A stretch of 8,674 nt of DNA from Candidatus Thorarchaeota archaeon. GTDB taxonomy: Archaea; Asgardarchaeota; Thorarchaeia; Thorarchaeales; Thorarchaeaceae. The position numbers and the translations under genes are program-made. The stretch is from positions 156,792 to 165,465 of the forward strand of contig CP070658.1 of the NCBI GenBank assembly GCA_020355105.1, read 5' to 3'. The notes beneath the pieces are model-generated. The model was not told the origin of the DNA. It searched no databases and was given only the letters and a program-made list of their open reading frames with translations. Below are positions 1-6,797 of this stretch, one piece after another (within the stretch, counting starts at the first letter, position 1; every line of letters starts with the position of its first letter).

Positions 1-1323
1 AAGGGAGGGTCCAAGTGATCCGGTCTGACCAGAGTCGAGTTTCTTGACTGCCCGGAGAACCTTCGTGTTGAACTTGTATGCACGGCTTTCCGGAGCCCAA
101 ACACGTTCTGTTTCAGTCTTCAGCCGAGTGAGTTCCATGAACTCCTTCAATGCTGGCTCAAGGATTCGATTCCACGACGTCTTGATGTCATGAGCTCTTA
201 TCTTGCTCTTCCAGGCAGCCCGAGCACTAGAACGGGCCAGGCGTGTTGCACTGAGCGGCCGTCCAAGTGCATCAGCGTCAAGTAGATGACCACGAGCTAG
301 TGCGGAGTCGTCTAGTCCAAAGCTCTCTTTCAAACCATCAATCCTTGTCAGCACGTGCTTTGTGCCTGCGTCTATCGAACGTTGAGCTAGTTCAGGGGTA
401 AGCATCTGATAGGTGATGGCTGACTTCAGTATTGGAAGCCTCAGTTCCGATGGATTCCCTGTTTCAATCCAGAAATCCTCTGATGCCAGCGCCAGTGGAA
501 CATCAGGGAGAGCGGCGGTTTCCTGATCCGTCAGAGCGCCTATTGAAACCTCTCTGAAACCGGATTTGTCACGGCGGTCAACACAAATGGATTCCATTTT
601 CTGACGCCGTTGAACACCGACGTCAAGTCGCCACAGCCGAGGAGTGTATACTCGAACCCCACTGACCATTCTCCCAGATGCCCACCTTCCTCTGAGTGTT
701 GGGGGCAGCACTCTGCGGATAAACGATAATAGTCTTCGAACCTGAGCCTGTGACGCAATTGCCTGTATCCCGGTGGTAAGTCCTCCAATGGACCCGTAGA
801 TTGGCGGGCTCGAAGCGAAGAGCAGTGCGAATACTCTCTTGCTGGCCTCTGCCATCCCCACATTCTCAAAGAGAAGGTTTGAGAGCTGTTTCAGGCTCAA
901 AGGCGGCTCAATGATGGAGTAGACCTCCGATGTCGACACCTCGCAGGACTCTGCGAGTAGTGCCTTCAGGAATCTCCCAGTTCGTTCCAACACACTTGAA
1001 ACGACCACACTGCGTCCGACTAGCTCAACATAGGCGCAATCAGGAGGCGGTTCCATGCCAAGGGGCAACTGTACGAAGACTCCTTCCAAAAGCCACGGAG
1101 TAGGTGCAAGCAACACCAGTGATTCATCGTGTGTATGACGAGCAAAGCCACGATAGACATGCCGCTTCCCAGGTGTCGGTTCATTGAACTCCTTCAAGAA
1201 GCGCAGTTCCCACCCAGCCAGTTCCGAGCCATACTGTCTGGTGAAGACATCGCTTGCAGCGGCCACATCGCCCAGTGGGTCATTTCTTCGTTCAAGGTGG
1301 GCGAGGATAGCTTCTTTGTCCAT
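1..1323 (-). CDS. Large protein of unknown function, C-terminus cut by window edge; faint MCM-like features
   Basis: An uninterrupted frame of 441 codons runs from ATG at 1323 to the left edge with no stop, so the C-terminus is missing. An in-frame ATG at 1350 would add nine residues. I prefer 1323 because GGTG lies 8 nt upstream, while nothing SD-like precedes 1350. I do not recognise the family with confidence. Residues ~50-110 alternate hydrophobic stretches as in an OB-like beta domain. Residues 171-177 read SSPPIYG, which resembles the SxAPxIYG segment opening the MCM AAA+ module. Residues ~356-384 (PLSATRLARSSARAAW, then an HDIKTSW turn) resemble the MCM C-terminal lid helix. No Walker A (GxxxxGKS/T) is present between them and the spacing is shorter than in MCM, so an MCM relative would be ATPase-dead. 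The stop of the methyltransferase lies 53 bp upstream (26 bp if ATG 1350 is used) on the same strand, so co-transcription is likely. A restriction endonuclease partner is an alternative, but no clear PD-(D/E)xK motif is visible. The ORF is near certain; the MCM link is a guess. Confidence 0.75.
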   Translation of the reverse strand, partial: MDKEAILAHLERRNDPLGDVAAASDVFTRQYGSELAGWELRFLKEFNEPTPGKRHVYRGFARHTHDESLVLLAPTPWLLEGVFVQLPLGMEPPPDCAYVELVGRSVVVSSVLERTGRFLKALLAESCEVSTSEVYSIIEPPLSLKQLSNLLFENVGMAEASKRVFALLFASSPPIYGSIGGLTTGIQAIASQAQVRRLLSFIRRVLPPTLRGRWASGRMVSGVRVYTPRLWRLDVGVQRRQKMESICVDRRDKSGFREVSIGALTDQETAALPDVPLALASEDFWIETGNPSELRLPILKSAITYQMLTPELAQRSIDAGTKHVLTRIDGLKESFGLDDSALARGHLLDADALGRPLSATRLARSSARAAWKSKIRAHDIKTSWNRILEPALKEFMELTRLKTETERVWAPESRAYKFNTKVLRAVKKLDSGQTGSLGPSL

Positions 1324-1376
1324 TTGTAACACACCAGTGTTCTCGGTCATACAGAGTCATATTCTCATATTCGGAC

Positions 1377-2342
1377 CTATCGTTCTCCTTCTCTCCGCAA
1401 AAACTCGCGATAGGCGACGGGATACTTCTCTGCAAGCTGCTCTATGGTTGGTAGACGCTCTCCATAGGGGATATACGCCTCACCAAGTTCAACACTTGCT
1501 AGCTCGTCGTCAATCACAGTTTCGAGTTCAGGATTGATCTCAAAACCAATGAAGTGCCTCCAACTGCATTTGGCGGCCACTGCAGTGGTACCGTTGCCCA
1601 TGAAAGGATCCAGAACAATGTCCCCAGGTTTTGAGGAGAAGTCGATACACCTCATTACGACATCTGTTGGGAGCTTGGTGCTGTTCTTGACCTCCCTAGT
1701 TCTGTACTTGCGCTTTACAGCCCACACATCCTCAGGATAGTGCTCCACCTTATTGAAGAAGTAGTTCTGCGGGTTATTGGCAAGGAAGATGACGTGATAG
1801 TGACTAGTCACAAATCTACGCCTTGTGAAGACTCCGAACGGATAATGCCAGACTATGTGGTTCAGAGTCGTCAGACCGGCCTCACGAACCTCTCTAAGCA
1901 CAGGTTCAAGGTTGGTCCAGCCCGAGAATATGAAGGCGGAACCATCCGACTTCAGAACGCGGGGTATCTCTCGAATCCAACTCTTGGTGAATTCGTCGTA
2001 GGACTCAGAAACCTCTTCGTAGCCCTCAACGACCAATGATGCATCTCTGTTGTACGCTCCACTCTTCCCATCAAAGTCTATACCGAAGGGGGGATCTGCT
2101 ATGACGAGGTCTATTGAACCGTCGGGAAGCCTTCCCATTCCCTCAATGCAGTCTTCATAGTAGACACAATCAATGCCAACTTTGCTTGACGGAGGTTGGC
2201 GAGCCTCATATGATGCTTGTGCCTCTTCTATTGTCCAGTCGAATTGTGGCCTAAAGTAGAACTCGGCTAGATTCGGAACATATCTTCGACTACGTCGCCG
2301 AGCAGGGGGCGTTTCGTCCCCTTCTTCCGAGTCAATTGTCAT
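1377..2342 (-). CDS. Beta-class site-specific DNA methyltransferase, probably N6-adenine
   Basis: A 321-residue DNA methyltransferase of the N6_N4_Mtase (PF01555) type, transferring a methyl group from S-adenosylmethionine to a base in a specific DNA site. Catalytic motif IV is DPPF at residues 83-86 (in DLVIADPPFGIDF). Motif X-like KLP..VVMRCIDFSSKPGD lies at ~223-241, followed by SAM-binding motif I DPFMGNGTT (245-253) and an acidic motif II (FEIN, 267-270). The order IV-target region-X-I defines the beta class. DPPF rather than SPPY favours adenine N6 over cytosine N4. Residues ~95-220 hold the remaining catalytic-domain motifs and the likely target-recognition segment; the sequence recognised cannot be read. 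The first ~35 residues are acidic then Arg-rich (ARRRSRR), possibly a DNA-contacting tail. ATG at 2342 is the only sensible start. It lies 69 bp after the Fe-S gene, with a hairpin in the gap. No recognisable endonuclease is adjacent, so it may be an orphan or the modification half of an unrecognised system. Confidence 0.93.
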   Translation of the reverse strand: MTIDSEEGDETPPARRRSRRYVPNLAEFYFRPQFDWTIEEAQASYEARQPPSSKVGIDCVYYEDCIEGMGRLPDGSIDLVIADPPFGIDFDGKSGAYNRDASLVVEGYEEVSESYDEFTKSWIREIPRVLKSDGSAFIFSGWTNLEPVLREVREAGLTTLNHIVWHYPFGVFTRRRFVTSHYHVIFLANNPQNYFFNKVEHYPEDVWAVKRKYRTREVKNSTKLPTDVVMRCIDFSSKPGDIVLDPFMGNGTTAVAAKCSWRHFIGFEINPELETVIDDELASVELGEAYIPYGERLPTIEQLAEKYPVAYREFLRREGER

Positions 2343-2349
2343 CGGGACA

Positions 2350-2369
2350 GTCTAGTTCCCCTTCTAGAC
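2350..2369 (-). promoter_or_regulatory. Perfect hairpin with purine loop just upstream of the methyltransferase start
   Basis: Read on the minus strand this is GTCTAG-AAGGGGAA-CTAGAC, a perfect 6-bp inverted repeat around an 8-nt loop, 7 nt before the ATG at 2342. The loop holds the only SD-like purine run (AAGGGGA) in the leader, about 14 nt from the ATG, so the stem could present or hide it. As DNA it could equally be a small operator, as in autoregulated methyltransferase genes. A weak A-box-like CTTTAAGA sits about 35-40 nt upstream of the ATG (around 2378-2385), so a private promoter is possible. The hairpin is directly visible; its function is inferred. Confidence 0.4.
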
Positions 2370-2411
2370 CATCCTCTTAAAGCATTGCCCAGTTCTCTGA
2401 AAGAGTGCGTC

Positions 2412-3503
2412 CTACATCAGTTCAGAGGGGTCTACACCTCGAGATATTGCTTTCTTGGTCATCCAATCCATGAGTGACTCTGGAGGCTCTACATCCTCTC
2501 GTCCCTCTCGAGGCACCAGTGTCAGTGCATTCTCCGGACACTCAATGACACATACACCGCAGCCTATGCATCTGTCTTTGTCTGCCACGCTGATATCCTC
2601 AGGAATACTCAGAACATCAAATTGGCAGCGGTCGACACAGGTACCGCAACCTGAACATAAGTCAGCATCGATGCTGATAACGAAGTCCGAGTCTACAAAT
2701 GCATTTGGCTGGTCATACTCTGTCAGCGCTCGTAGCACCCCACAGCAACATGTACAACAGTTACATATGTAGGTCTGATTGCGCTGAACATTCATCGTAC
2801 AATGTACAAGCCCGGCCTCTGCAGAGTCACGTAGCAGTTTCAGTGCTTCATCCTTACTGATGGGAGTTGTGAGTTCATTGTCATCAAACGCGTTCTCTTT
2901 CCTTGGAGCCAAGGATATGCACACAGTCATAGGATAGGAACAGGGCGCTCCGATCAGTCCCTTCTGTTTCTTGCAGATGCAATCTCTTACTCCCCAAGAG
3001 GCCGAGGTTTCAACAAGCTTCTCGGCCTGTTCATACGGATGAACAATGAGATCTGTACTTACTGATTTGTTCACAGGAACTATCTTGAAGATAGGAGGAT
3101 TAGTGCTGAAGAGAGGAACTCCTTTACTTCTCTCGAAGTATTCCTCCATAAGCCGGGCAAACTCCTCGTCCATTCGTTCGAGCTGCTCCTCATATAGGCC
3201 AACTGCAAAGGGCATGAGCGCGTATTTCCTCGCGTTGGCAGATCGGGACATCCAGCCACTGATTTGGCCCTTTCCAACCATTGTTTCCAATAGTTCTGTT
3301 GTTTCTTCTAGGGGCAAGTCCAAGCGTGCAGTGATCTCCTCTGCGGTTTCACCGCGTAGCTTCAGTCTGCTCGCTAGTTCCGCCTCTTCGGCAGTGAATA
3401 TCCACTCTAACACTCGGAGGTGGGTTCCATCCTCGATGTGAGCGAAACCGTTCGGTATGGTGTCAAGAACAGCTGCTAGTCTTACGTACGCTTCATCTGG
3501 CAT
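2412..3503 (-). CDS. Winged-helix-like, cysteine-rich protein with two C-terminal 4Fe-4S clusters
   Basis: A cytosolic iron-sulfur protein of about 363 residues. The C-terminal ferredoxin domain has two complete motifs, CSGCGTCVDRC and CIGCGVCVIECP (residues ~283-323 counted from ATG 3503), expected to hold two [4Fe-4S] clusters for electron transfer. A further cysteine set precedes it: CIC, then PCSYPMTVC, then the very dense YICNCCTCCCG (residues ~246-255). These could bind another cluster or metal. Residues ~35-100 are helical with an 'ITARLDLPLEETTELLETMVGKG' pattern typical of a winged-helix or ArsR-like DNA-binding fold. No membrane segment or signal peptide is seen. The frame is open to a TTG at 3542, but ATG at 3503 has GAAGAGG with a 9-nt spacer and begins 26 bp after the stop of the upstream gene, so I use it. 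Similar Fe-S proteins occur in archaea and anaerobic bacteria without a settled function. A redox-sensing regulator or an electron-transfer partner are both possible. Confidence 0.88.
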   Translation of the reverse strand: MPDEAYVRLAAVLDTIPNGFAHIEDGTHLRVLEWIFTAEEAELASRLKLRGETAEEITARLDLPLEETTELLETMVGKGQISGWMSRSANARKYALMPFAVGLYEEQLERMDEEFARLMEEYFERSKGVPLFSTNPPIFKIVPVNKSVSTDLIVHPYEQAEKLVETSASWGVRDCICKKQKGLIGAPCSYPMTVCISLAPRKENAFDDNELTTPISKDEALKLLRDSAEAGLVHCTMNVQRNQTYICNCCTCCCGVLRALTEYDQPNAFVDSDFVISIDADLCSGCGTCVDRCQFDVLSIPEDISVADKDRCIGCGVCVIECPENALTLVPREGREDVEPPESLMDWMTKKAISRGVDPSELM

Positions 3504-3512
3504 AGTCAATAG

Positions 3513-3519
3513 CCTCTTC
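3513..3519 (-). promoter_or_regulatory. Shine-Dalgarno site setting the Fe-S gene start at ATG 3503
   Basis: GAAGAGG on the minus strand, 9 nt before ATG 3503, is the best SD near this gene. It makes the ATG a better start than the in-frame TTG at 3542, which would overlap the end of the upstream gene. Confidence 0.55.
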
Positions 3520-3529
3520 GCATCGCCTG

Positions 3530-4879
3530 CTACGAAGGGCAATTTAGAGTTATCCCTAGAGGGCTGAGTTCAGCATTGACCTTCTCAACTGTTTCCGCGC
3601 AACTCTGCCCCTTTCCTAGGAGTATATGCGCAAGACTCTGCTGGTAGGGAGGAAGGAATGTAATGTCACTTGACTTCAGGATTGCTCTATACTCCTCTCC
3701 AATCTTCTCATCCTGAAGATATTCCTCAAGCTGAGGAAGCGTGCTACCATTCTCAAGAATCATGTTTCGAATCTTCTCTAGGAAAAGGGGCTTAGGCACA
3801 TTCACTGACTCGCCAAACAGGCGCCGCACATTCTTCTCAAACCAATCACGAATTCTGTCAACTCGACAGTACGGGAGAACAACGACCTCATCTCCACCAT
3901 ACGGCATGACTCTGACGAGGCTCCTAGTTTCGGCTGAGAAGACAAAGTCCGGTAGGTTGGTGTAGCCAACCTCAGAAATGTCGAGCCCTCTATCTTTGAG
4001 TTCTTCGTTGAGAGTTGGGAGCGTATAGGGTCTGCCTTCGTCTATGCCTTCCTCTACAACTCTTACCAGAGTTTCGAAGGCTTCCCTACTCTCCTTTGAC
4101 AGCTGTGACATTTGCTCAGAAAGTGTATCAGGCAGTCGAAGAATCGTGGCGGGTAGGGCGCCTTCGCGCACAACGTAGCCCTCAGATTCGGCCCAACCTG
4201 TGAAGTCATTCCAGCTCTGAAACCCCAGATCTTTATCGCTGAAGTCTTGGTTTAGAGATTGCATCACATACTTGACGTTGCCCAGACCCGGCTTGTTTCC
4301 AGCCTCCACCACAGTCCGAATGGCCTCTTGCAGTTTGGCTCCCATAATGTGCCGCATCTCGGAGATGCTTCGGATACGTTCCTCGCATCGGCCTACGTCG
4401 GGACAGTCTAGTGAGATTCTTCTAAATGAGTGAACATCTGTATACTTCGTCGCAAGATCTGTCATCTCGGATGCTGTAATCAGAGGATTGCTGATGACCC
4501 AGAGACCAAGCCCACGGTGGCGAATGGCTCCCGCAATTAGCTTGAAGTCTCCATCTCCCGTAATCAGGACATAGCAGGTTGTCTCTGGGTAGTGAACCAT
4601 GTGATCCGTGATGTAGGCGGCCATTCTGTAATCAGCGGCATTGTCTCTGTTGTCGGGGACGTGAATAACATCATATCCGAGGTTGTAGAGTTCCTCCGCC
4701 CCCTGGCGACGGTCGGTCCAGTCTGCAAATGCATAGGCCTTAACAACAGTTCCGACCTCGTGTATCGCCTTCGTCATCTCTCTGTGTGTTCTGAAATCCT
4801 CATGAACATTCTCGAAGTCCCAGAACACTGAGATGTGTGGTTTCGAATCAGACTTGGTCATCCGTCGTCCACCAGACAT
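3530..4879 (-). CDS. NYN-domain (PIN-like) putative ribonuclease with OST-HTH/LOTUS-like repeats
   Basis: A soluble protein of about 449 residues. The N-terminal NYN/LabA-like (DUF88, PIN-fold) domain spans residues ~15-155. Its acidic metal-binding positions are visible: D21 and N24 in VFWDFENV, D83 in NAADYRMAAY, and D109/D111 in LITGDGDF. This fold usually cleaves RNA with Mg2+ or Mn2+. Residues ~175-240 match an OST-HTH/LOTUS module, including the signature GFQSWNDF (219-226) followed by a short hydrophobic strand. A second, weaker copy lies at ~265-324 (GYTNLPDFVF). Residues ~341-449 hold further helical HTH-like sequence that may be one or two more. LOTUS modules bind RNA, notably G-quadruplex RNA, or protein partners, so an RNA-targeting nuclease is the natural inference. 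The frame is open to TTG 4969, but the A-box at 4901-4906 lies inside that extension. ATG 4879 falls where transcription should begin (leaderless). ATG 4861, with GGTGG upstream, is the alternative (443 residues). First gene of the minus-strand cluster. Confidence 0.88.
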   Translation of the reverse strand: MSGGRRMTKSDSKPHISVFWDFENVHEDFRTHREMTKAIHEVGTVVKAYAFADWTDRRQGAEELYNLGYDVIHVPDNRDNAADYRMAAYITDHMVHYPETTCYVLITGDGDFKLIAGAIRHRGLGLWVISNPLITASEMTDLATKYTDVHSFRRISLDCPDVGRCEERIRSISEMRHIMGAKLQEAIRTVVEAGNKPGLGNVKYVMQSLNQDFSDKDLGFQSWNDFTGWAESEGYVVREGALPATILRLPDTLSEQMSQLSKESREAFETLVRVVEEGIDEGRPYTLPTLNEELKDRGLDISEVGYTNLPDFVFSAETRSLVRVMPYGGDEVVVLPYCRVDRIRDWFEKNVRRLFGESVNVPKPLFLEKIRNMILENGSTLPQLEEYLQDEKIGEEYRAILKSSDITFLPPYQQSLAHILLGKGQSCAETVEKVNAELSPLGITLNCPS

Positions 4880-4898
4880 AGAGGGATGTGGCTGCAAA

Positions 4899-4908
4899 CC
4901 TATAAAGA
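4899..4908 (-). promoter_or_regulatory. Archaeal A-box (TATA) promoter of the minus-strand operon
   Basis: The minus strand reads TCTTTATAGG, a good archaeal TATA box (TTTATA). Its centre is about 25-26 nt from the ATG at 4879, the usual A-box-to-start distance, which predicts a leaderless or nearly leaderless mRNA for the NYN-LOTUS gene. No obvious BRE of the usual A-rich type is seen upstream. Its position rules against the upstream TTG start at 4969. Confidence 0.6.
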
Positions 4909-5003
4909 CTACTGACTGTGTCTGCGAGTAGTTTCCTTCTTGACAGATGTCACAGTTATGTGAGCTCAATTCTGATTTGCGAGTGTTGTATCAGACCAAG
5001 TCC

Positions 5004-5020
5004 CCTATTACTCATATAGG
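5004..5020. repeat. Short inverted repeat overlapping the candidate kinase A-box
   Basis: CCTAT-TACTCAT-ATAGG is a perfect 5-bp inverted repeat with a 7-nt spacer, directly followed by an AGGAGG-like run that has no start codon at a proper distance. The right arm overlaps the CATATAG candidate A-box, so a regulator binding here could block TBP. Short enough to be chance. Confidence 0.3.
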
Positions 5021-5078
5021 AGGAGTGCAATAGTATCAGAGAGGACATACCTCGGTCAAAGTAGTTGAGCGGTAGACC

Positions 5079-6692
5079 ATGGTAGATGAAGAGATGTTCA
5101 TGCGCGAGAGGAAGGCTTTTCGCCTGATTGCCGAGGCGGCGCTCCACTCTAAAGGTAGTCCAGACCTCTATCATAGGGTTCTAAGTGGAATGGTTGAAAC
5201 ACTCGAGTTCGACATTGGGACTCTAAGGCTCTTCGATGATCAGGATGGCGTTCTACGGCTGGAGGCTTTTGTCGGGATACCTAAAGGAGAAGTCCAAGAA
5301 GCTGTGCCCCTAGATGATCCCGAGTATCTCGCAGCCCGCGTGGCACGAACCAAGACGCCTATCTTCGAATCGGACGTTAAGAAGAGCGCTGAACTGAAGT
5401 CACGAATGAAAGTGATTGAAGCTCTGGGAGTTCAGTCTCTGATTTTCTGGCCGATAGTAGGTGCGAACGATGAGCTACTAGGAGTCATGAATGTAGCCAA
5501 CTGCACTGTAAGGCAGCTATCGGAGGAGGACAAGGACTTCTTTCAGACGGTTGCAGGCATGTTCGCCGCCGTCATCGAGAGACATAGGACGATGGACGCT
5601 CTCAGGGAGAGTGAAGAACGCTATCGGCGGCTGGCGGAGAGCGTTGTGGATATCATCTGGACTGTCGACATGAACCTGCAATTCACCTACGCTAGTCCTT
5701 CAATTGAAGAGGTTCTCGGATACATGCCTCAAGAGGCTATGTCCTTGCCGCTAAGTCAGATTATGACTCCAGAATCACTCAGACTAACCGAAGACACCCT
5801 CAAAGAATCGCTACGCCTAGAGGCAACTGTAGGTAAGAACGGATACGAGTCGCCACCTATGGAGATTCAGATGATCCACAAAGATGGAACACTTCTTTGG
5901 ATTGAGATTTCTAGAACGTTCCTGCGAGACGATGATGATACACCGATTGGTGTCCTTGGAGTAGCAAGGGACATCACTTGGAGGAAGACTGCAGAGGAAG
6001 AGCTTGCAAGAGCCAAGGCACAGGCGGAGTTCTATAATGATCTCATGGCCCATGATTTGGCCAACATGCAACAAGGCATTCTTGTAAGTCTGGAGCTCAT
6101 GCTGCGTGATTCAGAGCTATCCAAAGAGCATCGAGGACTTGCCAACAGGGCTCTGGCACAGACCAAACGAGGAGTCACATTGACTGGAAACGTCAAGAAA
6201 CTCGGACGGCTCGTCGGCGGAGAGAAGGAGCTTTCAGAAACGGATTTGCACCAATCAATCATGGATGCTATCGAAATAGTTGTGGACTCTTATCCGGACA
6301 AGGAGATAAAGGTCAACACGAATCTTGTCAAGGGCAAACAGAAGGTATTGGCCGACGAGTTCTTGATCGATCTGTTCTACAATCTTCTGCACAACGCTGC
6401 CAGAATGGATCAGAGTGAATCAGTTGTAATCGATGTATCCGAATACACCACGGACGAGAAGGGCATGTTAATGCTGAAGATTGAGGATCGCGGACCTGGG
6501 ATTAGCGACACCATGAAAGAGGCAATACTCTCTCGATTCGATGAGAAAGTGAAGCGGGGATTAGGGCTGGGGCTCACCCTGGTCAAACAAATCGTTGACC
6601 GATATGGGGGAAGAATCTGGATAGAAGATAGAGTAACTGGGGACCACGGCCAAGGAGCCGCCTTCGTTCTTGTTCTGCCAGCAGCTACATGA
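5079..6692 (+). CDS. Soluble GAF-PAS sensor histidine kinase
   Basis: A 537-residue cytosolic sensor kinase without membrane segments. An N-terminal GAF domain (~15-168) carries the typical LIFWPIVGANDELLGVMNVAN core. A charged helical linker (ESEERYRRLAES) leads into a PAS domain (~183-302), ending in the PAC-like GVLGVARDITWRK. The dimerisation/phospho-acceptor segment YNDLMAHDLANMQQG has the likely phosphorylated His at 325. It resembles the archaeal DLM-HD-N-Q kinases more than classical HisKA. The HATPase domain (~388-535) shows the N-box (N435, N439), G1 DRGPGI (470-475) and G2 GLGLGL (494-499), with a short ATP lid, so it looks active. The ligand of either sensor domain cannot be told. 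No response regulator is in the window, so the partner lies elsewhere. ATG 5079 has only a weak GGTAG; the in-frame ATG at 5100, with GAAGAG 6 nt upstream, is a real alternative that loses seven residues and no domain. Confidence 0.93.
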   Translation: MVDEEMFMRERKAFRLIAEAALHSKGSPDLYHRVLSGMVETLEFDIGTLRLFDDQDGVLRLEAFVGIPKGEVQEAVPLDDPEYLAARVARTKTPIFESDVKKSAELKSRMKVIEALGVQSLIFWPIVGANDELLGVMNVANCTVRQLSEEDKDFFQTVAGMFAAVIERHRTMDALRESEERYRRLAESVVDIIWTVDMNLQFTYASPSIEEVLGYMPQEAMSLPLSQIMTPESLRLTEDTLKESLRLEATVGKNGYESPPMEIQMIHKDGTLLWIEISRTFLRDDDDTPIGVLGVARDITWRKTAEEELARAKAQAEFYNDLMAHDLANMQQGILVSLELMLRDSELSKEHRGLANRALAQTKRGVTLTGNVKKLGRLVGGEKELSETDLHQSIMDAIEIVVDSYPDKEIKVNTNLVKGKQKVLADEFLIDLFYNLLHNAARMDQSESVVIDVSEYTTDEKGMLMLKIEDRGPGISDTMKEAILSRFDEKVKRGLGLGLTLVKQIVDRYGGRIWIEDRVTGDHGQGAAFVLVLPAAT

Positions 6693-6797
6693 GCTATGAA
6701 TCAGAAAGGCGTGATCAGTCCAGTGCATCTTTGGTCAGCCGTTACAAAGCATACCATCAAATAGCTCCTCTGATATTTCACACTCGAGGCCAGATGT
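6693..6797. other. Intergenic spacer between the kinase and DinB-family genes
   Basis: A 105-bp gap with no coding sign. GAGG at 6786-6789, 8 nt before ATG 6798, serves as the SD of the DinB gene. A GATATTT run near 6771 is too close to the start to be a convincing A-box unless the transcript is leaderless. Read-through from the kinase is equally possible. Confidence 0.4.

Larger units (their letters stand above)
4880..5078. other. Divergent intergenic region between the NYN-LOTUS gene and the histidine kinase
   Basis: A 199-bp spacer separating two genes transcribed away from each other. It holds the A-box of the leftward operon (4899-4908), an 8-bp direct repeat GTATCAGA at 4988-4995 and 5033-5040, and a small inverted repeat at 5004-5020. 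It also holds CATATAG at 5013-5019, a weak A-box candidate for the kinase that would put its start of transcription near 5040. Nothing in it looks like a gene. Confidence 0.6.

Noticed and set aside
540..869. Minus-strand ORF of 109 codons inside the left-edge gene
   Set aside because: It lies in a different frame within the long open frame 1-1323 and its composition (Arg- and Ser-rich, no domain) is that of a shadow.
1..1323. Left-edge gene as a restriction endonuclease partner of the methyltransferase
   Set aside because: I looked for PD-(D/E)xK, HNH and GIY-YIG patterns and found none convincing; kept only as an alternative.
1129..1537. Plus-strand ORFs across the junction of the left-edge gene and the methyltransferase
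   Set aside because: They are antisense to well-supported genes, have no motif and no SD.
4956..5174. Minus-strand 72-codon ORF across the divergent region into the kinase start
   Set aside because: It overlaps the kinase N-terminus antisense and the promoter region; no conserved feature.
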